The notes under the pieces are model-generated. The model was not told where the DNA came from, made no database searches, and saw only the letters and a list, made by a program, of their open reading frames with translations. A stretch of DNA of 64,000 nucleotides from Achromobacter marplatensis (GTDB lineage Bacteria; Pseudomonadota; Gammaproteobacteria; Burkholderiales; Burkholderiaceae_B). Of the stretch, positions 1 through 8,390 are shown in pieces. The stretch lies in contig NZ_NJIG01000002.1 in NCBI RefSeq assembly GCF_002209535.1, positions 1-64,000 on the forward strand, given 5' to 3'. Both the position numbers and the translations under genes were made by a program. Each line of letters opens with the position of its first letter. Within the stretch, counting starts at the first letter, position 1.

Positions 1-90
1 TCGTTCGAGACCAGGACGTTGATAGGTCGGGTGTGGAAGCGCAGTAATGCGTTAAGCTAACCGATACTAATTGCTCGTGAGGCTTGATCC
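1..90 (+). rRNA. rrl: 23S ribosomal RNA, 3' end (partial)
   Basis: The first 90 bases match the conserved 3' terminal segment of bacterial 23S rRNA, including the GTTGATAGG and CCGATACTAATT blocks and the closing GAGGCTTGATCC. Only the tail is present; the rest of the operon lies before the window. The exact processed end is estimated by similarity to the E. coli molecule. Confidence 0.95.
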
Positions 91-289
91 TATAACACTG
101 ATGGTTATGACCTGGTGATGTAGCGTTCCAAGTGTCGTTCAATACAAAATCTGGCTGCACCGTCAGCAGCCAGCCAACACCAATTACACCCCCCTGTGCG
201 TGATCATCGAGCTAGTCTCTGATCGCCACACGTTGTGTTTCTTCCAAGATTGGAGCAGTTGCCTAACCGCAGCCGCTCAACCAGTTACG

Positions 290-402
290 CCTGACGACCA
301 TAGCAAGGTGGTACCACTCCTTCCCATCCCGAACAGGACAGTGAAACGCCTTCGCGCCGATGATAGTGGACGGACGTCTGTGAAAGTAGGTCATCGTCAG
401 GC
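290..402 (+). rRNA. rrf: 5S ribosomal RNA, copy 1
   Basis: A 113-base 5S rRNA: CCTGACGACCATAGCAAGG at the start, the conserved CCCATCCCGAACAGG block in the middle, and TCATCGTCAGGC at the end. Ends 289-297 and 394-402 pair to form helix I. It follows 23S by about 200 bases and is followed by a strong terminator, as expected for the end of an rRNA operon. A second copy lies downstream. Confidence 0.96.
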
Positions 403-413
403 TTTTATTCCGC

Positions 414-450
414 AAAACCCCACAGGTAATCCTGTGGGGTTTTGTCTTTG
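414..450 (+). terminator. Rho-independent terminator after 5S copy 1
   Basis: Perfect 13-bp stem (414-426 with 431-443), loop TAAT, T-rich right arm and following TTTGTCTTTG. It would end the rRNA transcript before the second 5S gene, so copy 2 needs read-through or its own promoter. Confidence 0.85.
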
Positions 451-530
451 TAGAGTGAGAACCCCTGCGTATTGAAAGCGGCATTGTTGGCATGCCACAT
501 GCGTAGAGCGGGATCCACTGCAGTACCTGG

Positions 531-550
531 GCAAGACCCAGCAAGACCCA
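531..550 (+). repeat. Two exact tandem copies of a 10-bp unit
   Basis: GCAAGACCCA occurs twice in a row in the spacer between the two 5S genes. It belongs to no recognised element. Confidence 0.7.
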
Positions 551-607
551 AGAAGTACGCCAAGATTCGAGCGGTTGAAGTTTCAGGCAGCCGCTCAAGC
601 AGTTATG

Positions 608-720
608 CTTGACGACCATAGCAAGGTGGTACCACTCCTTCCCATCCCGAACAGGACAGTGAAACGCCTTCGCGCCGATGATAGTGGACGGACGTCTGTG
701 AAAGTAGGTCATCGTCAAGC
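608..720 (+). rRNA. rrf: 5S ribosomal RNA, copy 2
   Basis: A second 113-base 5S gene that differs from copy 1 only at two paired positions of helix I: C291-G400 in copy 1 is T609-A718 here. The change is compensatory, which argues that this copy is kept functional. The 35 or so bases before both copies are also similar (CAGCCGCTCAA and flanks), so the duplicated unit includes a leader. Confidence 0.95.
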
Positions 721-730
721 TCTTATCCCT

Positions 731-761
731 CAAAGCCCCGCCGGTTCCCGGCGGGGCTTTG
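731..761 (+). terminator. Rho-independent terminator after 5S copy 2
   Basis: Perfect 14-bp stem (731-744 with 748-761) around loop TTC, followed by TCTTT. It is unrelated in sequence to the terminator after copy 1. Confidence 0.85.
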
Positions 762-938
762 TCTTTGGGCGAGGGCGGCCTGAATGGCTGGTGACAACTC
801 CTTCAAATCGAAGCGCTTTGCAGGTCGTCAATCAGGCTGCAAGCCGCGCCAATGCTGAATGTGCACAAATAACAACGCCCGTGGGCGGGGGGGCTTTGTG
901 CGGTAAGATTGACCGAGTCAATTCGTTGGAGCGTTATC

Positions 939-1304
939 GTGAGTGATACCCAGACCCCCGTGCCCGGTACGAAGTTGGACCTGCGCACGTTGACCCACGT
1001 GGCTTACGGCTTGTTTGCCTTGGGCTTTCTGACGAGTGGAATTCTGGGCATCGCGACATTAGCCGCCGTTGTGCTGATGTATCTGAAGCGCTCGGATGCG
1101 GCCGGCACGGTTTACGCTGCCCACTTCGACTGGATGCTGCGCACGTTCTGGTGGGCCATGTTGTGGTTGGCCATCAGCGGTATCGCCGTCTATATCTTCA
1201 TTGGCTGGATCGGCCTGATCGCAACCGTCGTGTGGGTGCTGTATCGCCTGATCAAGGGCTGGCTGGCGTTGCTGGAAGGGGCGGCGCCCACCACCTACGC
1301 GTGA
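939..1304 (+). CDS. Small integral membrane protein, DUF4870-like
   Basis: A 121-residue protein with three hydrophobic segments (about residues 22-46, 66-88 and 89-108) and a short polar N-terminus. The pattern of a conserved helix pair with HVAYGLFALG and a C-terminal YRLIKGW resembles small DUF4870-type inner membrane proteins; no biochemical role is known. GTG at 939 is chosen because GGAG at 928-931 stands 7 bases before it; an upstream TTG at 909 has no such site. It is a single-gene unit with a terminator just downstream. Confidence 0.75.
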   Translation: MSDTQTPVPGTKLDLRTLTHVAYGLFALGFLTSGILGIATLAAVVLMYLKRSDAAGTVYAAHFDWMLRTFWWAMLWLAISGIAVYIFIGWIGLIATVVWVLYRLIKGWLALLEGAAPTTYA

Positions 1305-1334
1305 CCTGAAAGCAATTCGGGCAACAGCAACAAG

Positions 1335-1362
1335 AAAGGCCGGCGAGATCGCCGGCCTTTTT
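1335..1362 (+). terminator. Terminator after the small membrane protein
   Basis: GGCCGGCG (1338-1345) pairs with CGCCGGCC (1350-1357) around AGAT and is followed by five T. The A-rich left flank makes it potentially bidirectional, serving the convergent exporter gene too. Confidence 0.8.
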
Positions 1363-1396
1363 CATGGGCGTTTGCTGCAGTGCCAAGGACAGGTAC

Positions 1397-2002
1397 TTAG
1401 GACAGGATGACATAGGCTGCGACAGCAAGCATCGAGACGCCGAAGACCGCGGCCTGGATGCGTACCGCACGTGGCGTATTGAACCGTCCAAGGATGACCT
1501 GGCCGCCGTAGATCCAGGGGAAATGGCAGAACAGGCCCAGGACAACGAAGGCGGCGCTTAGCTGCGTCACCTGGGTGGCGAGGCTGGCGCCAGGCGTGAG
1601 GAATTGCGCGAACATGACTACGATCATCGAGTGGATTTTGGGGTTCAGCGCGACGCAGATGAAACCGTCCCGAAAGCCCATCGCTTTCTGTGGCCGCGTC
1701 GTAGGGTCGGGCGCCACGGATGCGCGGAAGAAGCCCCAGGCGAGATAAAGCAGATAGGCGGCGCCCGCCCATTTCAGGACGGTGTGGAGTTGCGGGTACT
1801 CGTGCAGCGTGCCACCCAAGCCAAACCCGTAGAGGGCGCAGAGCGCCAGGTTGCCGGCTTCGAAGCCAATCCAGAACGGCACCGAGCCCTTCATCCCGTA
1901 GCGGCCGCCGGCGGTGGCCAAGAGGGTGTTGCCCGGCCCCGGGCTGATGATCATGGGAATGGCGTACCCCAGGAAAACGATCCAACTTTCCCACCCGATC
2001 AT
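1397..2002 (-). CDS. LysE/RhtB family amino acid exporter
   Basis: A 201-residue inner-membrane protein of the LysE/RhtB translocator family, which exports amino acids or related metabolites by proton exchange. The family signature is clear near the N-terminus (SPGPGNTLLATAGGRYG, residues about 19-35), followed by hydrophobic helices at about 40-60, 70-90, 115-140, 145-170 and 178-200. ATG at 2002 is preceded by AAGGAAG, which decides the start. It is divergent from the LysR gene at 2140 with a 137-bp gap holding a LysR-type dyad, so that regulator probably controls it. The substrate cannot be told from sequence. Confidence 0.9.
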   Translation of the reverse strand: MIGWESWIVFLGYAIPMIISPGPGNTLLATAGGRYGMKGSVPFWIGFEAGNLALCALYGFGLGGTLHEYPQLHTVLKWAGAAYLLYLAWGFFRASVAPDPTTRPQKAMGFRDGFICVALNPKIHSMIVVMFAQFLTPGASLATQVTQLSAAFVVLGLFCHFPWIYGGQVILGRFNTPRAVRIQAAVFGVSMLAVAAYVILS

Positions 2003-2114
2003 TACCGCTTCCTTTGAATGTGGTTGCCGCCAATCCCCCGGGGTTTCCGTGAGCGGGCGAGGTCGTAGTAGATAGCGCTTCCGGGGCGGGGCCAAACGAT
2101 CTATTCTCATCCCT

Positions 2115-2135
2115 TCGATAATCTGAACTAATCGA
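2115..2135 (+). promoter_or_regulatory. Candidate LysR operator (TCGAT-N11-ATCGA)
   Basis: Perfect 5-bp inverted arms separated by 11 bases, the T-N11-A architecture of LysR-type operators. It ends 4 bases before the LysR start codon in the lysE-lysR divergent gap, so binding would repress the regulator itself. Confidence 0.55.
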
Positions 2136-2139
2136 GAAC

Positions 2140-3015
2140 ATGCGCCGTCTGCCACCGTTGGGCGCGTTGCGCGCCTTTGAGGCCGCTGCGCGGCATATGA
2201 GCTTTACTCTGGCCGCAGCTGAGCTCTGCGTCACGCAGGCGGCGATCAGCCATCAGGTGCGGCAGCTGGAGCACTGGCTGGGTCATCCCATGTTCACGCG
2301 CCGAGGCCATGCATTGGCCCTCACGCAAAAGGGCACGGCCTATCTGGCCGAACTGTCGCAAGTGTTTGATCAGATGGCGGCGGCGACCGAGCGCGTGCGC
2401 GACAAGCACGAGGGGCCTTTGCGGATCTCGGTGCTGCCTTCCTTTGCTTCGCGCTGGTTGTTGCCGCGCTTGCCGGCTTTTCGTGCCAGGCATCCCGACG
2501 TGGAATTGAGGGTGACGAGCTCGGTGCAGCTGTGGAGCGGCGATGACGCGTTCGACATCGGCATCCGTTCGGGATTGGGGCGTTGGCCTGGCCTCAAGGC
2601 CGACCTGATTGCACGCGAGTTCTTGAGCCCGGTCTGCAGCCCTGCGTTGGCTGCCGGGCCGCCGGCGCTTAAGCGGCCGGAGGATCTGAAGCGCGTGGCG
2701 CTACTGCATGATCAGCCGCGCGCGGCGTGGCAGCAGTGGTGCCAACATACCGACGTCGCATTGGACCTTTCGCAGGGTCTTGTCTTCAACGATGCGGCGT
2801 TGGTATTGCAGGCTGCGATCGAGGGACAAGGCGTCGCGTTGGGGCGCCTGATGCTGGCTGCGGATGACTTGCGAAAGGGGCGTCTGGTGCGACTGTTTGA
2901 GCACGCTTTACCGAACGATTACAGCTATTGGATCGTGTATGCGCGCGCGTCCGCGCAACGTCCGGAGGTGGCTGCGTTTCGAAGCTGGTTGCTCGAAGAG
3001 GCGCGCCAAGCCTAG
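2140..3015 (+). CDS. LysR family transcriptional regulator, GcvA-like
   Basis: A 291-residue LysR-type regulator. The N-terminal winged helix-turn-helix (about residues 1-65) begins MRRLPPLGALRAFEAAARH and contains the recognition helix TQAAISHQVRQLE, as in the GcvA subgroup. Residues about 90-290 form the periplasmic-binding-like effector domain. The gene is divergent from the LysE-type exporter, the usual arrangement for a substrate-sensing activator of export. No ligand can be inferred. The downstream 180 bases up to 3197 hold no gene that I can support. Confidence 0.92.
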   Translation: MRRLPPLGALRAFEAAARHMSFTLAAAELCVTQAAISHQVRQLEHWLGHPMFTRRGHALALTQKGTAYLAELSQVFDQMAAATERVRDKHEGPLRISVLPSFASRWLLPRLPAFRARHPDVELRVTSSVQLWSGDDAFDIGIRSGLGRWPGLKADLIAREFLSPVCSPALAAGPPALKRPEDLKRVALLHDQPRAAWQQWCQHTDVALDLSQGLVFNDAALVLQAAIEGQGVALGRLMLAADDLRKGRLVRLFEHALPNDYSYWIVYARASAQRPEVAAFRSWLLEEARQA

Positions 3016-3196
3016 CGATCAGCGAAATGGGATCGACAGGAACAAGTGAGGGAGTGTGCCGTGTCCACAGAATGTGGAGCGGCGTGTCGCGCGGGAAATG
3101 GAGCTTGCGCGAGAGGAGGGTGTGCTAGCCCGGCGTGAGCCAGGGCGTCGCGACAATCCAAGAGGCAGGGACGTACGGGGTACGCCCTTTGCCTGC

Positions 3197-3475
3197 TTAC
3201 TTCAGATGTGCGTTGACCAGTTTGGTCAGTTCGAACATCGTGACCTGATCTTTGCCAAAGATCGGACGCAGCTTGGCATCGGCGTTGATGTTGCGCTTGT
3301 TGCTGGCATCTTGCAGGTTGTGCTTCTTGATGTATTCCCAGATCTTCTTGGTGACCTCGGTACGCGGCACGGCTTCCGAGCCGATGACAGCGGCCAATTC
3401 GGCGCTGGGGGTCAGGGGCTTCATGAATGCAGCGTTCGGCTTGCGCGCGGTCGCGGGTTTGGAGGTTGTGGCCAT
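3197..3475 (-). CDS. SWIB/MDM2 domain protein
   Basis: A 92-residue protein with a basic, Ala/Thr-rich N-terminus (about residues 1-16) and a single SWIB fold (about 19-90), recognisable from PLTPSAELAAVIG, the core IWEYIKKHNLQD and the C-terminal FGKDQVTMFELTKLV. SWIB domains are mainly known from eukaryotic SWI/SNF complexes, and free-standing short versions occur in Chlamydia and many proteobacteria, where a chromatin-like or topoisomerase-associated role has been suggested. ATG at 3475 follows AAGGAGC at about 10 bases. Monocistronic and convergent with the LysR gene. Confidence 0.9.
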   Translation of the reverse strand: MATTSKPATARKPNAAFMKPLTPSAELAAVIGSEAVPRTEVTKKIWEYIKKHNLQDASNKRNINADAKLRPIFGKDQVTMFELTKLVNAHLK

Positions 3476-3622
3476 AATGCGGCGCTCCTTCTCTGGCTGT
3501 TGGAAAAATTGTCCTGCGGCCGGAGCATAACGTGTCTCTCTCGTAAAGACAAAGGCATTTATCCTCTGTAGCAACTAAAATGCACAGACTGTCCCCCCTA
3601 TCACGTCATTCTGTAACCTCCT

Positions 3623-4816
3623 ATGTACGCACGATCTCCTTTGGAATCAATTCGCCTATTTCATGACGAATTGACGGCGCTGCGGCGCGATTTGCATGCG
3701 CATCCTGAATTGGGCTTCGAGGAAGTCCGGACCTCCGGGATTGTGGCCGGCGCGCTTGAGGCACTGGGCATCGAGGTGCATCGCGGCATCGGCAAGACCG
3801 GCGTGGTGGGCGTGATTCGCGGCAAGCGCTGCGACAGCGGACGCATGATTGGGCTGCGCGCCGACATGGACGCCTTGCCCATGACCGAAGACAACGACTT
3901 CGGCCACAAGTCCACCAAGCCGGGCCTGATGCATGGTTGCGGCCATGACGGCCACACCGCGGTGTTGATCGGGGCGGCGAAGTACCTGGCGCAAACGCGC
4001 AATTTCGACGGCACGGCCGTGCTGATTTTCCAGCCGGCCGAAGAGGGCCGGGGCGGTGCGCGCGCCATGCTTGAGGACGGCTTGTTCGACACGTTTCCGT
4101 GCGACGCGATCTACGCGCTGCATAACTGGCCGGGCCTGCGGCCCGGCACGATCGGCATCAACCCCGGGCCGATGATGGCGGCGGCGGACCGCTTCGAGAT
4201 CCAGATCACGGGCCGCGGGGGCCATGGCGCGCACCCTTACCAGACGATTGATCCAGTGACGATCGCGGGGCAGATCATTACGGCATTGCAGACCATCGTG
4301 TCGCGCAACGTGAACCCGCTGGATTCCGCGGTCGTGTCGATCGGGTCCATGCAGGCGGGGCATCCGGGCGCCATGAGCGTGATCCCGCGCGAAGCCAAGC
4401 TGGTGGGCACGGTGCGCACGTTCCGCAAATCGGTCCAGGAAATGGTCGAGACGCGCATGCGCGAACTGGTCACCGCGATCGCCAGCGCATTCGGCGGCAC
4501 GGCCGAACTGATTTACGAGCGCATCTATCCGGCAACCCTGAACACGCCGCAGCACGCCAACCTGGTGGCCGACATCGCGACCGAGATGATCGGCAAGGAA
4601 AACGTGGTGCGCGATCTGGTGCCGTCGATGGGTTCCGAGGATTTTTCCTTCATGTTGCAGAGCAAGCCCGGTGCGTACTTCCGGCTGGGCCAAGGCGGCG
4701 CCGAGTCGGGCTGCGTGCTGCATAACTCGCATTTTGATTTCAACGATGCCGTCATTCCCCTGGGCAGCGCGATGTTCTGCGCGCTGGCTGAACGGGGCAT
4801 GCCGCTGGCAGATTAA
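3623..4816 (+). CDS. M20 family metallo-amidohydrolase (hippurate hydrolase-like)
   Basis: A 397-residue M20D peptidase-family enzyme that hydrolyses N-acyl amino acids or similar amides with two divalent metals. Visible signatures: HPELGFEE near residue 31, the metal-binding stretch [13 protein letters not shown] at about 103-115, QPAEEGRGG near 138, and GRGGHGAHP at about 197 in the dimerisation domain. Length fits the family (about 390). It is followed after 10 bases by pyrC, so the two may be cotranscribed. The acyl substrate is not predictable. A second M20 enzyme lies at 43194-44390 and shares the signatures but is clearly divergent. Confidence 0.9.
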   Translation: MYARSPLESIRLFHDELTALRRDLHAHPELGFEEVRTSGIVAGALEALGIEVHRGIGKTGVVGVIRGKRCDSGRMIGLRADMDALPMTEDNDFGHKSTKPGLMHGCGHDGHTAVLIGAAKYLAQTRNFDGTAVLIFQPAEEGRGGARAMLEDGLFDTFPCDAIYALHNWPGLRPGTIGINPGPMMAAADRFEIQITGRGGHGAHPYQTIDPVTIAGQIITALQTIVSRNVNPLDSAVVSIGSMQAGHPGAMSVIPREAKLVGTVRTFRKSVQEMVETRMRELVTAIASAFGGTAELIYERIYPATLNTPQHANLVADIATEMIGKENVVRDLVPSMGSEDFSFMLQSKPGAYFRLGQGGAESGCVLHNSHFDFNDAVIPLGSAMFCALAERGMPLAD

Positions 4817-4826
4817 GAAGCCTTCC

Positions 4827-5891
4827 ATGTCTACTCCAAACACGAATCAGCTCACCATCACCCGCCCCGACGACTGGCACCTGCACCTGCGCGATGGCGC
4901 GGCGCTGGAAGCCGTGGTGGCCGATACCGCGCGCCAGTTCGCGCGCGCCATCATCATGCCGAACCTGAAGCCGCCGGTGACCACCACCGAACAGGCGCTG
5001 GCCTATCGTGGCCGCATCCTGGAGGCGCTGGGCAAGGCTGGCGGAAATCCGGAAGCGTTCACGCCGCTGATGACGCTCTATCTGACCGACAACACGTCGG
5101 CGGAAGAGATCTTCCGCGCGCACGAGTCGGGCCAGGTCTATGCCGTGAAGTTGTACCCGGCGGGCGCCACGACCAACTCGGATGCGGGCGTGACCGATTT
5201 GCTGGGCAAGTGTGCGAAGGCGCTGGAAGCGCTGGAAAAATGCGGCATGCCGCTGCTGGTGCACGGCGAAGTGACCGACCCGGCGATTGACGTGTTCGAC
5301 CGCGAGGCGATTTTCGTCGAGCGCGTGATGAAGCCGTTGCGCCGCGCGTTTCCGGCCCTGAAGGTGGTGTTCGAACACATCACGACGAAGGAAGGCGCCG
5401 AGTATGTACGCGATGCCGAAGGGCCGATCGCCGCGACGATCACGCCGCAACACATGCTGTACAACCGCAACGCGATCTTCCAGGGCGGCGTGCGGCCGCA
5501 CCTGTACTGCTTGCCGATCTTGAAGCGCGAGACGCATCGTCTGGCCCTGGTCGAGGCTGCCACCAGCGGCAGCCCGCGTTTCTTCCTGGGCACGGACAGC
5601 GCGCCGCACGCGCGAGGCTTGAAGGAACACGCTTGCGGCTGTGCCGGCTGCTACACCGCGCTGCACGCGATGGAGCTGTACGCTACGGCCTTTGAGGCCG
5701 CGGGCAAGCTGGACAAGCTGGAAGGTTTTGCCAGCTTCCACGGCCCCGACTTCTACGGCCTGCCGCGCAACTCCGGTACCCTGACGCTGGTGCGCGAGAC
5801 GTATCAGGTTCCCGACGAGCTGGAGTTCGGCAATACGACGCTGGTGCCGCTGGCGGCAGGCGAAGCGTTGGCCTGGCGCGCGAAAGTCTGA
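4827..5891 (+). CDS. pyrC: Dihydroorotase, type II
   Basis: A 354-residue cytosolic zinc enzyme that cyclises carbamoyl-aspartate to dihydroorotate in pyrimidine synthesis. Metal ligands are seen in DWHLHLRDG (H18, H20), the carboxylated lysine in [14 protein letters not shown] (K108), HGEV at about residue 145, EHITT near 182 and the catalytic Asp in GTDSAPHA near 256. Length matches E. coli PyrC (348). ATG at 4827 gives MSTPNTNQ and fits the family N-terminus; the reading frame is open upstream into the amidohydrolase gene but that part is not PyrC-like. A terminator follows. Confidence 0.97.
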   Translation: MSTPNTNQLTITRPDDWHLHLRDGAALEAVVADTARQFARAIIMPNLKPPVTTTEQALAYRGRILEALGKAGGNPEAFTPLMTLYLTDNTSAEEIFRAHESGQVYAVKLYPAGATTNSDAGVTDLLGKCAKALEALEKCGMPLLVHGEVTDPAIDVFDREAIFVERVMKPLRRAFPALKVVFEHITTKEGAEYVRDAEGPIAATITPQHMLYNRNAIFQGGVRPHLYCLPILKRETHRLALVEAATSGSPRFFLGTDSAPHARGLKEHACGCAGCYTALHAMELYATAFEAAGKLDKLEGFASFHGPDFYGLPRNSGTLTLVRETYQVPDELEFGNTTLVPLAAGEALAWRAKV

Positions 5892-5934
5892 GCAGCGGGC
5901 GCGGGCCCAGATTGGGCGCGCGTCGACGAATGAG

Positions 5935-5969
5935 AAACGGGGGAGCGGCTTGCGCCACTCCCCCGTTTT
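5935..5969 (+). terminator. Terminator after pyrC, probably bidirectional
   Basis: AAACGGGGGAG (5935-5945) pairs with CTCCCCCGTTT (5958-5968), followed by TTG then TTTG. On the other strand the same stem ends in CCCCCGTTTCTC and could stop the convergent uup transcript. Confidence 0.8.
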
Positions 5970-5989
5970 GTTTGCCGTTCAAATGGCGG

Positions 5990-6009
5990 CTATCTATATA
6001 TATAGATAG
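5990..6009. repeat. 20-bp perfect AT-rich palindrome
   Basis: CTATCTATAT followed directly by its reverse complement, with no spacer. It sits 5 bases past the uup stop codon and 20 bases after the pyrC terminator, in DNA that is otherwise GC-rich. No known protein site is recognised. Confidence 0.75.
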
Positions 6010-6014
6010 GGACG

Positions 6015-7841
6015 TCAGAGCGTGCCGTCGCGGCGTGCTTCCAGCAGTTCCCAGCGGGCGAATCGTTCTTCGAGTTCGCTTTCCAGTTTGGCGAGTTCGC
6101 CGTTGATGCGATCGACCTCGGCGGGCGCATCGCGGTACAGGCTGCCGTCGGCCAGCTTGCCGGCGAGTTCGGCCTGTTGCGCTTCCAGCGCGGCGATGGC
6201 GTCCGGCAAGCCTTCAAGCTCGCGCAAGTCCCACGCGTTCATCTTGGTGGCCTTGGCCGGTTTGGGCTTGGCGACCTTGGCGCGCGCGGCGCTTTCGTCG
6301 ACGGGCTTGGCGGCGCTGTCCACATCGGCTGCCGGGGCGGATGGCGCGGGGCGCTGGGCGACCCATTCGTCGTAGCCGCCGACGTAGTCGCGCCAGTGGC
6401 CGTCGCCTTCGTAGGCAATGGTCTGGGTGACGACGTTGTTCAGGAAGGCGCGGTCATGGCTGACGAGCAGCACGGTGCCGGCGTATTCCTGAAGCAGTTC
6501 TTCCAGCAGTTCCAGCGTTTCGATGTCCAGGTCGTTGGTGGGTTCGTCCAGCACCAGCACGTTGGCGGGGCGCGCGAACAGGCGCGCCAGCAGCAGGCGG
6601 GCCCGCTCGCCGCCGGACAGGCTGCGCACGGGAGAGCCGGCGCGGGCGGGCGAGAACAAGAAGTCGCCCAGGTACGTCATGACGTGCTTGCGAGTGCCGC
6701 CGATTTCGACCCATTCGCTGCCCGGGCTGATGATGTCGACGAGCGAGGCGTTTTCATCCAGTTGTGCGCGCATCTGGTCGAAGTACGCCACCGCCACGTT
6801 GGTGCCCATGCGCGTGGAACCGGTGTCCGGCTGCATTTCGCCCAGGATCAGCTTGAGCAAGGTGGTCTTGCCGGCGCCGTTGGGGCCAATGATGCCGATA
6901 CGGTCGCCGCGCAGGATCGTCGTGGAGTAGTCATCCACCACGACCTTGTCGCCGAAGGTCTTGCCGACGTGTTCGAGTTCGGCCACGAGCTTGCCCGAAC
7001 GCTGGCCTTCCGCCAGCGCCAGCGATACGTCGCCGATGCGCTCGCGGCGTTCGGCGCGCTGGACGCGCAGGCTTTCCAGGCGACGGACCCGGCCTTCATT
7101 GCGCGTGCGGCGGGCTTCGACGCCCTTGCGGATCCAGACTTCCTCTTGCGCCAGCAGCTTGTCGAATCGGGCTTGTTCCAGGCGTTCGGATTCCAGCCAC
7201 TGGGCTTTGCGCTCTTGCCATTGGGAGAAATTCCCTGGGAAGCTGAGCAGGCGTCCGCGGTCGAGTTCGACGATGCGGGTGGTGACGGCGTCCAGGAAGC
7301 GGCGATCGTGGGTGATGATGACCGCGGCGCCGCGCCAGCTGCGCAGCATCTCTTCCAGCCAGGCGATGCCGTCGAAGTCCAGATGGTTGGTGGGTTCGTC
7401 CAGCAGCAGCAGATCGGGCTCTTCGACCAGGGCGCGCGCCAGCGCGACCCGCTTGCGGGTGCCACCGGACAGGCCCGCGATCTGCGCATCGGCGGGCAGA
7501 CCCAGTTTTTCCAGCATGGCGCGCACGCGCGAGGGGCGTTGCCAGTCTTCGTGGTCGCCTTCCACATTGCAGACGACATCGAACACGGTGGCGTTCTCGT
7601 CCAGCTCGGGTTCCTGTTCGACCGTGGCGACGCGCAGGCCCGAGTTGCGGGCGATGTCGCCGTCGTCAGGCAGCGTCCTGCCGTCGAGCAACCTCAGCAG
7701 CGACGACTTGCCGGCGCCGTTGCGGCCGATGAGGCCGATGCGCTCGCCGGCCTGAATGGCGAAGTCGGCGTGGTCCAGCAGCGGATGGTGGCCGTAGGCC
7801 AGCTGGATGTCGGTAAGAGTGATGAGAGTAGCGAGGGCCAT
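6015..7841 (-). CDS. uup: ABC-F family ATPase Uup
   Basis: A 608-residue soluble ABC-F protein with two nucleotide-binding domains and no membrane segment. Domain 1 (about residues 6-240) has GRNGAGKSS, LSGGTRKRVALARAL and LLLDEPTNHLD; a charged linker follows; domain 2 (about 310-525) has GPNGAGKTT, LSGGERARLLLARL and VLDEPTNDLD. The C-terminal 65 residues are a charged coiled coil typical of Uup, which acts on ribosomes and affects DNA structure and transposon excision. ATG at 7841 is chosen by family N-terminus (MALATLITLTDIQ); its ribosome-binding site is weak. Divergent from rnpB. Confidence 0.93.
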   Translation of the reverse strand: MALATLITLTDIQLAYGHHPLLDHADFAIQAGERIGLIGRNGAGKSSLLRLLDGRTLPDDGDIARNSGLRVATVEQEPELDENATVFDVVCNVEGDHEDWQRPSRVRAMLEKLGLPADAQIAGLSGGTRKRVALARALVEEPDLLLLDEPTNHLDFDGIAWLEEMLRSWRGAAVIITHDRRFLDAVTTRIVELDRGRLLSFPGNFSQWQERKAQWLESERLEQARFDKLLAQEEVWIRKGVEARRTRNEGRVRRLESLRVQRAERRERIGDVSLALAEGQRSGKLVAELEHVGKTFGDKVVVDDYSTTILRGDRIGIIGPNGAGKTTLLKLILGEMQPDTGSTRMGTNVAVAYFDQMRAQLDENASLVDIISPGSEWVEIGGTRKHVMTYLGDFLFSPARAGSPVRSLSGGERARLLLARLFARPANVLVLDEPTNDLDIETLELLEELLQEYAGTVLLVSHDRAFLNNVVTQTIAYEGDGHWRDYVGGYDEWVAQRPAPSAPAADVDSAAKPVDESAARAKVAKPKPAKATKMNAWDLRELEGLPDAIAALEAQQAELAGKLADGSLYRDAPAEVDRINGELAKLESELEERFARWELLEARRDGTL

Positions 7842-7947
7842 GTATGGAGTCGTTTTTGCGGCGTCTAAGCGGATCAGCGCGTATTGTCGCAGGAACCCCG
7901 CAAGCTCGTTTGGGGCGGGATGTGCCCGCGCCTTGGGACGCGCTTCG

Positions 7948-7975
7948 GGGACAGAGCCATGACCTGTAATAGAAT
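7948..7975 (+). promoter_or_regulatory. Probable rnpB promoter
   Basis: TAGAAT at 7970-7975 (5 of 6 to the sigma-70 -10) lies 7 bases before the expected RNA start, with a weak GGGACA -35 at 7948-7953 and a 16-base spacer. Confidence 0.5.
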
Positions 7976-7981
7976 ACGGAC

Positions 7982-8390
7982 CGCAGGGCGGGTCGGGCGA
8001 TCGCGGTGGATGCGAATCCATCGAGGAAGGTCCGGACTCCATAGGGCAGGGTAACGGCTAACGGCCGTCCGGCCGCGTCTTCGGGCGCGGTTGAGGAATA
8101 GGGCCACAGAGACGAGACTGCGAAGCGGGCGTGCTTGCACGCACAGATACGGCCATCTCCGTATCGCGCCATTCGGCAACGAAGGGCGGCATCGCAGGGT
8201 GAAACGCGGCAACCTCTACCCGGAGCAACATCAAATAGGCATGCGTGCGGCCCTCGGGTCGCGAAGGGCGGCTCCGTCCAAGCATGCGGGTAGGTGGCTA
8301 GAGCGGCTCAGCAATGATCCGCGCAGAGGAATGATCGTCCGCCAGGGAAACCTGGTGTACAGAATCCGGCCTATAGACCCGTCCTGCATC
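7982..8390 (+). ncRNA. rnpB: RNase P RNA, bacterial type A
   Basis: The catalytic RNA that trims tRNA 5' ends. Conserved blocks are present in order: GAGGAAGGTCCGGACTCC and ATAGGGCAGGGTAACGGC near the 5' side, ACAGAGACGA, GGGTGAAACGCGG, ACCCGGAGCAACATCAAATAG, GGGTAGGTGGCTAGAG, and GGAATGATCGTCC near the 3' side. The ends pair as P1 (7983-7994 with 8376-8387, 12 positions with one G-U). Length of about 409 is normal for betaproteobacteria. It lies between uup (divergent) and mraZ. Confidence 0.95.

Noticed and set aside
263-733. Long open frame antisense to the two 5S genes
   Set aside because: It repeats itself because the 5S gene is duplicated, and runs through both rRNA genes; no ribosome-binding site and no protein-like pattern.
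6177-7868. A 563-codon open frame opposite uup
   Set aside because: It mirrors the codon bias of the GC-rich uup gene; the translation is Gly/Ala/Gln/Val-rich without domains.
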